Source: Zygnema circumcarinatum (taxonomy: Eukaryota; Streptophyta; Zygnematophyceae; Zygnematales; Zygnemataceae). From it: a stretch of 64,000 nt of DNA. A program made the translations under genes and the position numbers. Below are positions 21,944 to 34,183 of this stretch, piece by piece. The notes beneath the pieces were generated by a model, which was given only the letters and a program-made list of their open reading frames with translations, made no database searches and was not told where the DNA came from. Every line of letters starts with the position of its first letter. Within the stretch, counting starts at the first letter, position 1. Location: contig CM074813.1 of NCBI GenBank assembly GCA_037447605.1, positions 1,508,404-1,572,403 of the forward strand. The letters are read 5' to 3'.

Positions 21944-24900
21944 ATGGCGGCATTGGACGAATTTGACGAGGTGCGTGAAGATGCAGGGCATGAGTTTGAT
22001 GCACTCACTGACTGGGAACAGTCAAGACTGTCATCAGGCAGGGGACTCTGCTGCTTTGGATTGCCCGGCAGCCATAATACGTCAGTCCAAGACTCTGCCA
22101 TTGTTGCTGCTTCATTAGGATGTTTAAAATTTTCAAAACGAGGGAGGAAATGAACACATCTGCAGGTAGTTCAAGGAGGCTCAGAATCTTTAGAGTGACA
22201 TCAAGAGAAAGAGGGGTTCCGAGCTGCACAATATCACCACATGGAACAATTTACAGAATGCTCCAATTTTTTTTTTCTTAGACTAGACTAAACGCATGCA
22301 TTCGCATTCGGTTAAATTGGTGACAGGATATGGATTATGAAGAGTTTATCTTGGAAATTGACAGAGCTTGCGTCAGTCGCAAAGCTGCTGCCAGTTGTGG
22401 TGTAAGCGGAGGCCCGAGGACGACAGAAATGTTGCCAGACCCCTTTCGCAATGTGAAACCAAAGTCTGTAAATATGGAAAACTCTCCACAGCAGCAGAGT
22501 CTGCGGCGCTGCTGGAAAAGCCATTTGAATCCTGAAGAAATTAGCAACTTTTCTAGCAATGAAGGCAAGCAGCTTCTACCAAAAAAATTTGCAGAGCTCA
22601 AAAGTGCGCAGAAAAAACCAATAATCTCCAAAGGGTTTCTTCAAGTCCTAGCCACGCCAGCTCAAAGTATGCCCCCTCCTACCAGTGACCATAACAACAG
22701 AGGGGTAAAAAACGAGCCATTCACAAAGTATCCGCCACAGAAGAGCAAGAGAGAACTCGCTCCAAAATGGGAGTTTCCCTTGGAACTCGATGACAGTCAT
22801 CAATTTGACAAGATCGCTGGAGCAAGATGGATATACCCAGGTGATCTTTTTGCAGCAGCAATAGGATAAGCTGGTTCAGGTTAGGCAGTGGGGATTCCAT
22901 GTGAGGCCATTCTTGCCTTACTTGAACGGCTGTTGAATAGCAGTCCTTTATTGGTCAGGTCATCTGACATGCATACCTTACTTCAATCTAGTATTCTCAA
23001 GCCAGAAGCTTCAGGTGCTCGAGTAAAGGCTGTTCTGCTGTTACTCCACCAGCCTGCCCTGTATTTGCCTTGAAATGCTTTTTTTCATCAAATGATCTGC
23101 TGAAAGGTGTCTGTCCCGGGCAGTCTCTCCTGACAGGCCAAAGCGCGAATACCAATTTCGCATCACCGAAAAGGCCTTACTTACGAACACACTGGTTTGC
23201 CTACCTACTGGGCTTGGAAAAACACTTATTGCAGCTGTGGTCATGCTCAACTTCTTCCGCTGGTTTCCGAAAGGCATGTTCAGGAGCCCACAACTTTTGA
23301 ATGATGATTCACCATTTATTCGTCACATGAAGCAATGATGCTTCTTGCACAGCAAGGACGGGCTTGGTTGATAGTCTATGAATTTATGATCACCGCCTGA
23401 ACAGTTATTCTTAAAGCTTGCTCAAGTTAAGGTCATTATAGTATGCGAGTATCTGCAAGATCCTAAAGCTCATTGCACTCGTGAAGGCCTACGAAGGTTG
23501 CGGTTGAAGGAGGATACTGTATGACGTCTTTTTTGGACTGTTTCTTACGGATGAGGATGGACCTCGTTTGAAGTCATTATGGAAGCGTGACTTCAACATG
23601 AAGCATAGGTGAATGCTGAAGGTTTGTATGAAACTTGTGTCTATTTCTGCAGGCAAAATTGTTTTCTTGGCACCCACGAAACCACTCGTGAGCCAACAAA
23701 TGGCAGCATGTCATGGCATTGCACGAATCCCAGTGGTACTTCCATCCAGCCCAGTGATGTAGAATGTGATAGTTTGGGACATTTTTTATCTGGAAAGGCC
23801 AAAAAGTGAATACAAGGCTGAGTAGTAGCAGCAGTACAGTACTCATCCTATTTTAAGCACCAGCTGTGATCTCATTAACTTGCGGTCGGATAAACGTAGA
23901 TGTTTGCTGTAGTGCTCAACCCGTCTAGAACAATGTTATTGGGATTAGTGTCTTATTAGTTTATCCAGGTTCAACATAGCACCAGCCTCAGTTACAAATG
24001 CTTAAGGTTATTACCTGTCAACCTGAATTGCCCCACGGAGGCCTGCCATACCCGTAGTTTCAGTGTACGGAAAGCGGGCCTCTGTCAGACGGCGAACTTC
24101 TGTCGATTCCATTGTCTATCCTGTTCTTGTCAGTAAATGAGGACCTGTCCAAGTTGATGGTAATTTGTACAAGCTCTAGCAGTTTTCAGACTAACAGAGA
24201 TTGTTTTCTTGTTTGTGACGTTACCTAAAAGTTCCTAGCATGCTCGAGTAGCTTAAGTGATAGCATTTGAAATTTGGTATCCGCTTAAGCACCATTCTCA
24301 GAGGTGACTTATTTTTTCTCAAATATCCATATCCAGCAGTTTATGCTTGCCAAAGACTTGCTAAAATCTCTTTTGGAGCTTGCCAGGAAGCCATGGTTTG
24401 CATGACAGGCAACACCCCAATAGAGGAGCGTGCGACATTGTGGCAGTCGAAGAGTGTGTTCTTCATGACCGGTCAAACGCTGCAGAAGGATATAAAAGAA
24501 CATCGTAGGTTTACTACAAGACATGCGGTCAATAAGCCTCAGCTTGCCTGTTTGCACCATCGCACGGGTGTGAGCGAAGTCGTATGACGTTGTTGTTTGG
24601 AGTTACTTTTTTGCTGGTAGTTCGGTCATTTGACTAACCACGTCATGTGCATGAAGGGCAGGGATTTGTCCTCATGAGGCCATTGTTTGCCTGGTGGTGG
24701 ATGAAGCCCATAAGGCATCTGGGAGGTATGCCTACTGCATTGTTGTGGAAGAGGTAAACTGTCCTTCCTCTTTCAGGATGAGAGAATGCCTCGTGGACTT
24801 AATGCTTGAAGAGAATTCCCTACAGCCACGATAGCTGCTTTGCCAATAGATTTAACTGAGCAGCGGTCGAAAGTGTGCTTTTGTAAGAAAGCCACGAGCT

Positions 24901-27900
24901 TGAGGTTGGGGTTGTTTTTCAATAGGATGTGGGTGCCACTGTAACACATCTAAGAAACAACAACCAGAAAATTAGTTGATAATTAATATTTGATAATGCG
25001 CATGCTCCTTTGTTGCAGCTTGTGAAGGCGGGAGTGAGGTGCAGAATTCTCGCACTGACAGCGACCCCAGGAGGTGGGCTACCAGCCCTAACCATTTCTT
25101 AACGGTGTTTCCTTGTTTAGGTCTCAGACCCTCAGAGCTCAGTGCAGGATGTTCTCATGTATGACCTTTCTTGCTTTATCCATGAGGGCGTGAGTAGTCG
25201 GGTAGGCCAATTTTTTTGCCTCTTTGTGAGTTTATCAATTCCGTCTTCCATTTTCGTCTCATGTTGTGAGAGGCCATCAACGATGATGGAAGTGCCAAGT
25301 TCAGCATTCATCCTTGTCGTGATGCAGCGACTCATGACAAGGTGCAAGAGTTGGTGGACAATCTGCAAATTTCTAATCTCGAGCTCCGTGATGAGTCTGA
25401 CGTGGATGTTCGACAGTACACCTTTCACAGAGTGGAGGAACTTAAGAAGGTGTGAACTCCTCCATCCAATATCTCTCGATTTAAAAAATGAAGGCTTTTC
25501 AAACTTTCGCGAAACAATGTGATCGTAAAATGCTAATTTGCAGTTCACAGTACGTGACGTCTGTTGGAAGCTGTTGACCGTAAAGCAGCTTCTATTGTTC
25601 CAGGTGCCGGTGCAATCCGATATGAAAGAGATCGAAAACCTCCTTCATGAGGAGTTGCAAGTGCATACGAAATACCTTATGCAAGCTGTGGACGCAAGAA
25701 TCCCTTCCCTGGTACGGCACAGCCTCAGTCCCGTCTGCCCGTTGATGGTAGTTTGGTCTTAAATATTTCACCTTCAATGGTAAGAGGGCTTAAAGTGTTT
25801 CAACTCGAACTGTTATTGGAACATAGTCCATTCTGTTGATGCAAAACTTGCCATGCAATTATGAACCGGAGGGCAGTTGTATCTCTATCAGGCATTATAA
25901 GGCTAAAAAGGAATGAAAACCACCAGAAATAGGCGTGTATGCATGGCGCATTGTATCTAAGGTCTTTTGATGGATCAAAGTATCCAGAGAGGAATTGAAT
26001 AGCTTTGAAAAATCACGTTAGGCTTTTGGGCTGTTTCAGTGTCATTCATACGTGCTTCAGATGAAGAAGGCCGAGTTTGAAAAGGCGCGTATGGACGAGG
26101 GCGGACTTCGAGAAAGCGATCAGTACACCCTCCATTCATTCGTCAATGCACATTTTTTGGCCCATCTTGCGGAAACTTTACTCGTCTATGGCACTGGCTC
26201 TGCTTTGAAGAAGTATCTGGAGAACAAGGACGGAAGGTGGGTCAGATCACTATTGAAGGTACAGTGGGTTTTCCACTGCTTGTGTCCAGTTGTCCTCTGT
26301 ACGAAGTTTAGCAGATAGCGGATACTTTCAAAGTCTTAAGAATGTTACCGGCAGCATGCATGTTTTGATTTCCTCCCCAAAGTGAGTTATTGCTTTCAGT
26401 ACTAAGCACCTGCTCTCACTTTCAGACAAATGAATGTTACGTATTACAGTTTTACAGCGTGTTGCATCTGAGTATGGGTAAATGAGGTCTTTTGTGTTTA
26501 GTACTGAGGAGGAAGCGGAACAACAGTCACCGAATGGATGAAGTGTATGCTTGGCAGAGTAAAGCTGGATAGCCCGAAGCTAAAGGAGGTGTACCGTCGC
26601 ATGCTGCGGATAAGGGAGAAGGGGCTCGCTAGTCCTAAGCTCACCGAGCTTGAGACTGTCGTTCTCAAGCATTTCAGTATCCAAAGCGCGTTTCCAAGAG
26701 GTTGTGAAAATTTAGACAATCGATAGTATGTGTCTAGTTTCTCCATTCATGTTTCATGCCCATCTTTGAAAGGCCACATGTACTCTTAGGTCTCTTTGAT
26801 CCGTTGCAAGGCCATGTGATGGGGTTCTAATTGAGATTATGAAGCTGGCTGACTTTTAGATACAAAAGTTAACCATTTAGTTACTCATTTAAAAACCCAT
26901 TGAGTCTGGTCGACTAGTAAACGTACATTCGATCCTTGACAGACATTAGAGAAGATGGGACCGGACAACACCAAAGTGATTGTCTTCACCAACTTACGAG
27001 AGAGTGTGATGTGAGTTTCTCTTCACCTTGAGTTGTTGCTGAGTTTTTCAACTTTTCAACTTGATGCTCTCCCAATGATTTTTTTGTGTGAATGTTACGT
27101 TTATGTCTATTTCTGAAAAGGTGAACTTCCTTACACTCTACCAAATAGCTTGTGGTTTTTAGCCCTCAACAAAGGCATCATAACAGTGTTTGTGCTATGT
27201 TTTCCCAACATGATTCTTGGGATTTATAAAGGATTTTCCAATGCTGAAGATCCTTTTCTGCTTAGACTCCCTACTTGCTGAATGACTTCTGCTTAGTGGC
27301 ACTACTATAGGGCTTTATTGGGCTTCAAACCTGACTGGTCTTCTCTCAAATGCGTGGCAGGGAGATCGTGGATGTGCTAAATGCCAGACATTCTGAAGGA
27401 GTGAAGGCAAAGGAGTTCATTGGCCAGCAGACGGGTGAGTTTTAAGTCGGGCAACCTCCTGCTCTCAGAACTCTAAAAACCCCAAAACGACAACGGCATG
27501 GTTTGTATGCCCACTAGCCACTATCGTGTCTGAGATCGAAGTTGTGCTTTCAAACAAGCTGGAGAGCCTGCTGCCTGCCTGTCTGGTTGCAGCTGGATTC
27601 ATTGAATGTTATTTGGTTCTCCAAATAACATTCAATGAATGTGTGTCTGTGTGTGTCTCTTGCAAATCCTCTTCGTTTCAATGCGCTTTAGTCAACTTTT
27701 GGAGTTTGGGATGAGTGTTTGCCTCTACTTGTGGGCGATTGCCGTTATGCCGCAGGAAAATTCAAGGGCATCTCTCAAAAACGACAAATCGCCCTTATCC
27801 AGGCAAGTTATGTCTCCGATTGCTTGATCTGCAGTCTGAAGTCGAAAGCAATGTGTGTTTCCCTTTTGTTGAATGTCTTGAAGTCTTTCTTCAGCAGCGT

Positions 27901-30900
27901 TTTGTTTCCATTTCATGGTTTACGTTTACGGAAAACATGCGTGTAAAATCTGAGGTGATATTGTTTCTGCAATGGACGATTCGAGCTCAAAGTCCTCTTT
28001 AAGTTGGGCTAGTATGTGGGGCCTCATGAAAAGTCAATAACCCCAACTGAATTCTGGCATTTGTACGCCGAGAAATGTTGCTTGCTAAGTCAGCAGGTTT
28101 GTTGCTATTCCATGCAGGACTTCCGTGAGGGCCATTTCAATGTTCTTGTGGCTACCTCTATTGGAGAAGAGGGCCTAGACATCAGCCAGGTGGACCTAGT
28201 CGTAGCATTCGACTGCATGTCGGTCGGACGAATGACTCAACGCATGGGAAGGACAGGGCGGCAACGTGACGGCAAAGTCAATATCCTTCTCGATACATTC
28301 CAAGATTATAGATAGTATAGATCTCTGCCAAGTCATTGTATGCTCTGGCATGTGAAAGAAAGCGGAGGAAAACGGAGGTTCATGTTGGTCCTTAAGACTG
28401 TGTCTACATGATGTCGTTTTCTTGTGATAGTTTTGCTGTAAACCTTGACTCCGTGCACTCATTCTGGCGAGCGAGGGTGGGGAATATAGCAAGTACAAAC
28501 GGGAAAAGGATAAGGGCCAGAAGTTGGCACGGACAATCCGCATTCAGGGTGCAGATCTCCTTCAATTCCATGACAGCCCCCGCATGGTGAGCTTTAAAAA
28601 AGTCTTTTGTTTATTTCTGCAGGAGTTGCAGTTGTATATGTAAATGGCTGGAATGTAGGAGGTAATGTAGGCCTTGACGGGGGGCCGCTTAGAGAGGAGA
28701 TGGGAGGCGAGGAGAGAGTTGAGGTATGGGAGAGAGCAATCAAAGAAGAGAAAGTAGAGGGGATGGGGATTGTTCTTCAGTATGGAATCTTCATCCGTTG
28801 TTTATGAGCCATATCTGCCGTTTTTCATCCACGCATTTGGCGAAGCAGGTCCCACATGCCTGCATCACTCCTGAGGCCTTTGAGCAAGAAATGACGGTTA
28901 GTCATTGGTCCCGCCATGCTTTGAAGCATAAATGGGAGGAGGAGCAACCCCCTTCAGGCCGAAGAAAAAAGGTGACTAAAAAAATGACTAATTGGTTTGT
29001 ATCTCTAAAATTGTTAGGAATCTGCCTTTTATCTTCTCTCAGACAGGTGATGAAAGAAGTGACTCCTTGCCACTCGATTACTTAAAATGAAAAAGCCTGA
29101 AATTGCAGACGAAGACGGCTGTGGATGCTCAGGAGTCTCCGTTGGTCACTTCCCATGCAACTTTTTCAGTGGCAGGTTTGTTTTCTCACCTTGCCATTCC
29201 ATGTTGAACTTAATTGTAAAGGGAAACAGGGCCATTATGAGGCAGAAAATCATCGTTATAAAGATTTCACCAACTGTCATCAAGCGTTGACTTCTTGCAG
29301 TACATATACAATCTGCGTCCCTTTCAAACTGGATGGATCTATCTTGAACCTTTTTTCATATTATTTTGTAGCTTCTGAAACCCTCTACACCATAGGCATA
29401 CCTTTGAAAACCCCATCCACGAATCTCACAATTTCATCGGCATCGGTCCGGAGCAGACATGGCTTCTAGCAAACCGCTCCGTATCAAGAATGTTGCAATG
29501 TTTGTTTTCTTTTTCAGAGAAAGAAAAGGAAGGACTACAAGATGGTCAACCAGTAGGTATTGATGAAGGGGGTATGGAGGTGGAGAATGCTGGTGAGAGC
29601 CAACAGTGGGAGGGGTGGGATTGGGCCACAACCGCTGGTTTTGTCGTAGGGGGGCATTCAGCCATATGGGAACCGAGAGGAGAGAGTCAAGGGTCAGGGG
29701 AAGAGGAGGCTTGTAGAAAACCTACAGATCGATGGCATGGAGAGATGAGAGCAGCAGAATGCAGTGCTGAGTTTAGGGTACAGGAGGTTGAGAAACCGTC
29801 AGAGGACGACGACGATGAGAGGGGGTCCGAGGTCAGGGAGACAGAGGTTAAAGCAGGAGGCGAGGGAAGCGACAAACGGAAAGATTTGATTGAGGATTAC
29901 GGTATAGATGAGAAACAGGAAGGAGATACGCAACCAGCAAAAGTAGCAGGAGAAGAGACTTATGCAGACACGGAGGATTTGGAATCAGAAGGACTTATGG
30001 CTCGTGCTACAGTCTTTGATGACGTGAGTGAACATGGAAAAGAAGGAACTTCTAGAGCTGAACAGGTTGATGGACAGAGAAGAACGAAACGTATACACAC
30101 AGGGAACAAATTTTTTTCGAAGAAGTCTTTAAAGAGCAAAAGGATCAAGGTTAATGATAGCGGTGAAAGCCCAGATGTTACTTGTCCGGCAAAATGTATT
30201 GGAAGTGGACGAGCAGATGACCTCCAGCCAGGGAACAATTTGTTGAGTTTTCTAGAAGGCTCAGTTCTCATGAATCCAACGGATTTAGACTGCTTAAAAG
30301 ATAAACTGGAAAATACGGCTTCATGCAACGAAGGCTTACGTCACATGAATACAGACAGGAGGGCGAGGGGAGCAGTCTGTAAATCTACTGCTTTGAAAAA
30401 GCAGCAAGTCAGTGGGCGACATTGCAATACTGAGAGGAGACGTGATGAAGACGGGGTCAAGCAAGGAGGTGGAAATGTGGTTCAGCAGCCGTCAACGAAT
30501 GATAGTTCTGCTACTGGTAGAGTATCGTCACCCCAAAAACAGTCGGCTGCTATAGCACGGGGCGGTGTGGTCAATGATTTGGAATTTGAGGAGATGGGAG
30601 AGAATTCTGGCATAGCTAAGAATCAACCAGTAGTCGAACAAATTCAGTTGGAACTTGAAAACAGAAGGAGCCCAGTAGAAGCGAGGAATTCCTTGTCTTG
30701 TAGGTTTGCACTTTCCAAAGAATTGGAGACTTCTGTTCATTCTCGCAAGCCATTAATGGAAAAAAACATTTGGGTTGTTGAGGATCATGCTACTAGCTGT
30801 TCGAAAAGATCTCGGAACTTGCAGTTACCAATGTTTCCTTCTTCAGATGACATCAGCGGAGCACCTGAGAAAGATGAGGGAATTCCTTTGCAGACAAACA

Positions 30901-33440
30901 GTGATGCAATTGACGAGATGTGGGAGAGTCCAGATCATGATGTTCAGAGAAGCCCTGGTATAATGAAAAATAATCAAGAAGAGAATGAAATTGTACCAGC
31001 CTCCCCTTCAACAGCGAGTGGCTCTATGGCAGCAATTCCACAGCCTGAAGACTGCATACAGGCTTCTTTCGGGAAAGACAGTTCTCCAATAGTTCCGAAG
31101 GTGTTTGAAAAGCTGTCTGGAGATACTCTTGGAGGGAAACAGCCCTTACCACAATGCGAGTTGATGGCCGAACCTCCACGTGACAAGGCTCCTTCAGTTT
31201 CAGAGGTTGGGATGAACGACGAGAAGCATAGGATTGGCAGTCGATGTGACTCTCATGGAGACTCGTCTTCAAGTTCATCTCTTCCTCGCTGCTTTCGAAG
31301 GGCTCCTCTGGCAAAAAGGACCTGTCGGGTGGCTGACCGTAGCGAGGAAAGTGACAGAGGAGGCCATATGGGGTCTAGGGAAGAGTGGGAACTTGGAGAA
31401 GAGGAAAAGGAGGAGCTTTCTTCAGTGGCTAAGAGCAAGCGACGGTTACGGAGAGTAGGAGATAATAAGAGCACTGGCTGTGTTAGGAGAAAGCTTGGGG
31501 AAAGAAAGCGGGTGTTGGATCCTCAACTGTTAGTCGACAACTGCATTAAGAGACCAAAGAAAGGTGAGAGCTGAGAACTATGACTTGGAGGGGGATAAGC
31601 TGCTAAGTTAAAGTTACAACCTGAAAGTACACGTGGAAATGTCTCGTTACATTTACGTAACGTCAATGAACGTAAACGTTACGTTTCTCGTTGCGTTTCT
31701 TTATTGCATGGCTATCGGTAGCTATGACATCCTGCATGGTTTTTTTAGTACAGCGATAAAAGCACGCCATATGAAAGCTTGAGTTGTTTATGAAGTCTTA
31801 CTTCTGATGGTTTGTTGTGTTTTCCGAATTTCTGGTGCCTGCTGAATGACAACCTGATGCGAACTATAGACGGGATAAAGAGAGCCTATCGACGAACAAA
31901 AAGGCGAAAACGGGGTCATCAGTTCATTGACGAGGAAGCTATGTGAGTGATACCTTTCTTGTTACAATAACTGTTGTATGTCCCATTTCTCATACCTTCT
32001 GAGGAACAAATTGATATGCACACCCACTTCAGTTTGAGGTCATTTCCCTGACCTCTCTTACCTCCCTCCCTCTTCCATTTTGCGCTCATGTCTAAATCAT
32101 TCCCTTTAATTCCATGCGAACGCAGAGCTGATTCGGACAGCTGTGAAGAGGAAGATGTTTATCTTCAAGGAGAAGAGGACGACGCGGACCTGCAGGACTT
32201 TATTGTCTCAGGAAGTCCCACCCCTTCCTCGGCGTGTGGAGAGCCCAGAGAGCGGGAGACGCCTCGTTCTGAAGACCAAATGTCAATTTATCGGTTAGTA
32301 AAGGCTCCTAACAATCACCTTCCCCCGCTTAATCGAAGGAGCATTCACATCCCTCACTTTCGCATGCGGACTCCTTGTTGTTGTGGTGTCCAAAGGATCT
32401 TCAGGGCATCGGGATTCTACTCGTGTGTGGTATTAGTAGAAACCCTGAACCCTTAACCCTTAACCCTTGACCCTTGCATGTTTCGTCCCAACCCTCTGTT
32501 TTTGGACGATTCTGAAGGGATTTTAATGATGGCTTTGGTTGTACTCTGCAACTTTTGCAGGCAATCCTTGCTGAGTCAGCCTCCTGCAGAGACCTCTCCC
32601 GTCAGAACACATGTCAAGCGGGGCCGCCTTAAATTTGTAGCTTCTCCCATGAAGTTTGGCAATAGGAATGTCGGAAAAATGCGCTATCTTCCACCTATGG
32701 TTGATGTACAAGGTGAGGCTTTGTTATGCAGTCAAGCCATGGAGACTAAACACCTGGAAGAAGAGAGCGACTATATAGAAGGTGGCTGTGCAGAAGAGGG
32801 AAAAGGCCGAGAAGGAGAAGATGGAGTTATCGGACTATCTGAACATGAGGTAAGGGATGTGAATAAGTGCGGCGAACTGGGTGATACACCAAATGGATTA
32901 ATGATGGGACTGATGGACGTAGGAAAGGATATGGTTAGCAGCTTGGACAGAGTTGAAGAAGGTGGAGAGGAGGACCTCTATGACGGTCTGGACTTGGACG
33001 CCCTTGAAGCAGAGGCAAGACTAAAGCTGGAATGCAAGAAGCTTCAAACTTCTCAAGGTCCATCTCCGTCAGCTAATTGTATGGAAAGGCTGCCGCCAAC
33101 GAACCCAGCTGGAAATGAAATCCTTAGAACGGTTGATCCCTCTAGCAGCCCTTGCCAAAGGGCTACTCGATTTGGTAGCGGCGGTGGTTCTGCCGGGGAT
33201 TCTAAGGGGTATATCTGCAATCTTGTATCAGAAAGGACTAGCGCTCATGAGCTTAGAAACGGGGAAAGGAATGGCGTGGGCATTCAGGAAGGGGGAGAAT
33301 GGCGGGAGCGTTGCAGTTTAGCCGAGTGGAGCCATCCTTCCCGTCCCAAGGAGGGAACAGATGCATTTCCACACGCGTCGGATGTGGGCGACGGCGACGA
33401 CTGGGATTGGACTCCTTCGTTCCAGCTCCGCATTACTTAG
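21944..33440 (+). CDS. FANCM: FANCM-type DEAH helicase (Fanconi anemia group M)
   Basis: FANCM is a branch-migrating DNA translocase used in crosslink repair and crossover restraint. A 22-exon model closes in phase and gives about 1819 residues: 21944-21970, 22327-22840, 23124-23273, 23653-23732, 24387-24504, 24662-24753, 25019-25073, 25328-25449, 25604-25711, 26061-26236, 26516-26700, 26950-27010, 27361-27434, 27756-27802, 28118-28314, 28490-28586, 28849-28971, 29109-29175, 29518-31563, 31870-31942, 32126-32293 and 32561-33440. Landmarks are motif [32 protein letters not shown] in [52 protein letters not shown] and [12 protein letters not shown]. The C-terminal [20 protein letters not shown] segment matches plant FANCM. 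No ERCC4 or helix-hairpin-helix domain is seen, as in plant orthologues. Two introns use GC donors. The exon-11 acceptor and the 28314 donor are the least certain junctions. Confidence 0.92.
23274..23652 (+). other. GC-AG intron in FANCM
   Basis: The exon ends FFRWFPKG split as AAAG then GCATGT, and the next exon continues [10 protein letters not shown] after TTTCTGCAG. No GT donor nearby keeps the conserved helicase frame, so a GC donor is needed. Confidence 0.75.
27597..27640. repeat. Perfect 20-bp stem hairpin in a FANCM intron
   Basis: The arms at 27597-27616 and 27621-27640 are exact reverse complements, separated by a TTCT loop. The left arm begins ATTCATTGAATG. It lies within the GT-AG intron between exons 13 and 14. 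Confidence 0.95.
27803..28117 (+). other. GC-AG intron in FANCM
   Basis: The donor reads CAG|GCAAGT, the canonical extended GC donor, after RQIALIQ. The acceptor CATGCAG precedes [14 protein letters not shown], keeping the helicase C-terminal domain frame. Confidence 0.85.
32445..32477 (+). repeat. CCCTTAA telomere-like tract in a FANCM intron
   Basis: Four to five copies of an ACCCTTAA/ACCCTTGA unit lie in tandem in the last intron. The unit is close to, but not identical with, plant telomeric CCCTAAA. Confidence 0.6.
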
Positions 33441-33603
33441 TAATTTAACGTATAATTTCATATTAAATTTGGTCTACTTGTCTTAGGCCTTCAAACCTTG
33501 GAAGCAAATCAAGTGGGTAACTGCTGCAAGCCTCTGGTCAAGGTTTCTTATTTTCATTCTCCACCATTCGCTGTTGGTTTGTTTATGTTTCATTTCCATT
33601 TTT

Positions 33604-33634
<31 letters not shown>

Positions 33635-34183
33635 CTGAATGTTGCTTTACTGAGGTCTGCCAGGCCAATTGTATTTCCTTAGGCTGCTCTCAAAGTTTTT
33701 CGTTCTAAAACCCCTGAAATTCAACACGTGTCAGCACCTGAAAATAATATCCCTTGAATTTTATCTTCCTTCCAAAAATATGTTGACAATGACACACTTG
33801 CCGTACCAGTTTTCAAGTGAAAACGAATGCACAGAAAATAATAACACGCAAAAGCATCTGACAGTCCAAAACATTCGGACCCTGACTGCGACATGCAGGA
33901 GAAAGAAGTTGTGCTGCCCGTTAGGAAATGAGAATGGTTGCAAGAACAAGAGAAACGCACTAAGAAAATACCACAGGGCCAGAAGAAAGGAATGATTTTT
34001 CTGGACGTATTAGACCTTATTTTGGTAATTGATTTCGGCACAGAGGCCGAAAGAAACAGAAAAAAAACAAATACGGAAGAAAAAAAAAGGGGGCCGAGGT
34101 GGGGGAGACTGCTTTTCGTGGGGCCTTCTCTTTATGCACTCTGACCTGCCCGCTCGCTCCCCTGATCTGCTCAAGATAAAAAA
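33441..34183. other. Convergent 3' flank of FANCM and the USP
   Basis: The stretch contains 29 consecutive T bases at 33606-33634 and A-rich segments near 34060-34090. No gene is recognised; it should hold both 3' UTRs. Confidence 0.6.

Noticed and set aside
29490-29517. Met at 29490 as start of a separate 694-codon gene
   Set aside because: The frame is entered by a TTTTTCAG acceptor at 29517 in phase with the preceding FANCM exon, and its far end splices into conserved FANCM C-terminal exons.
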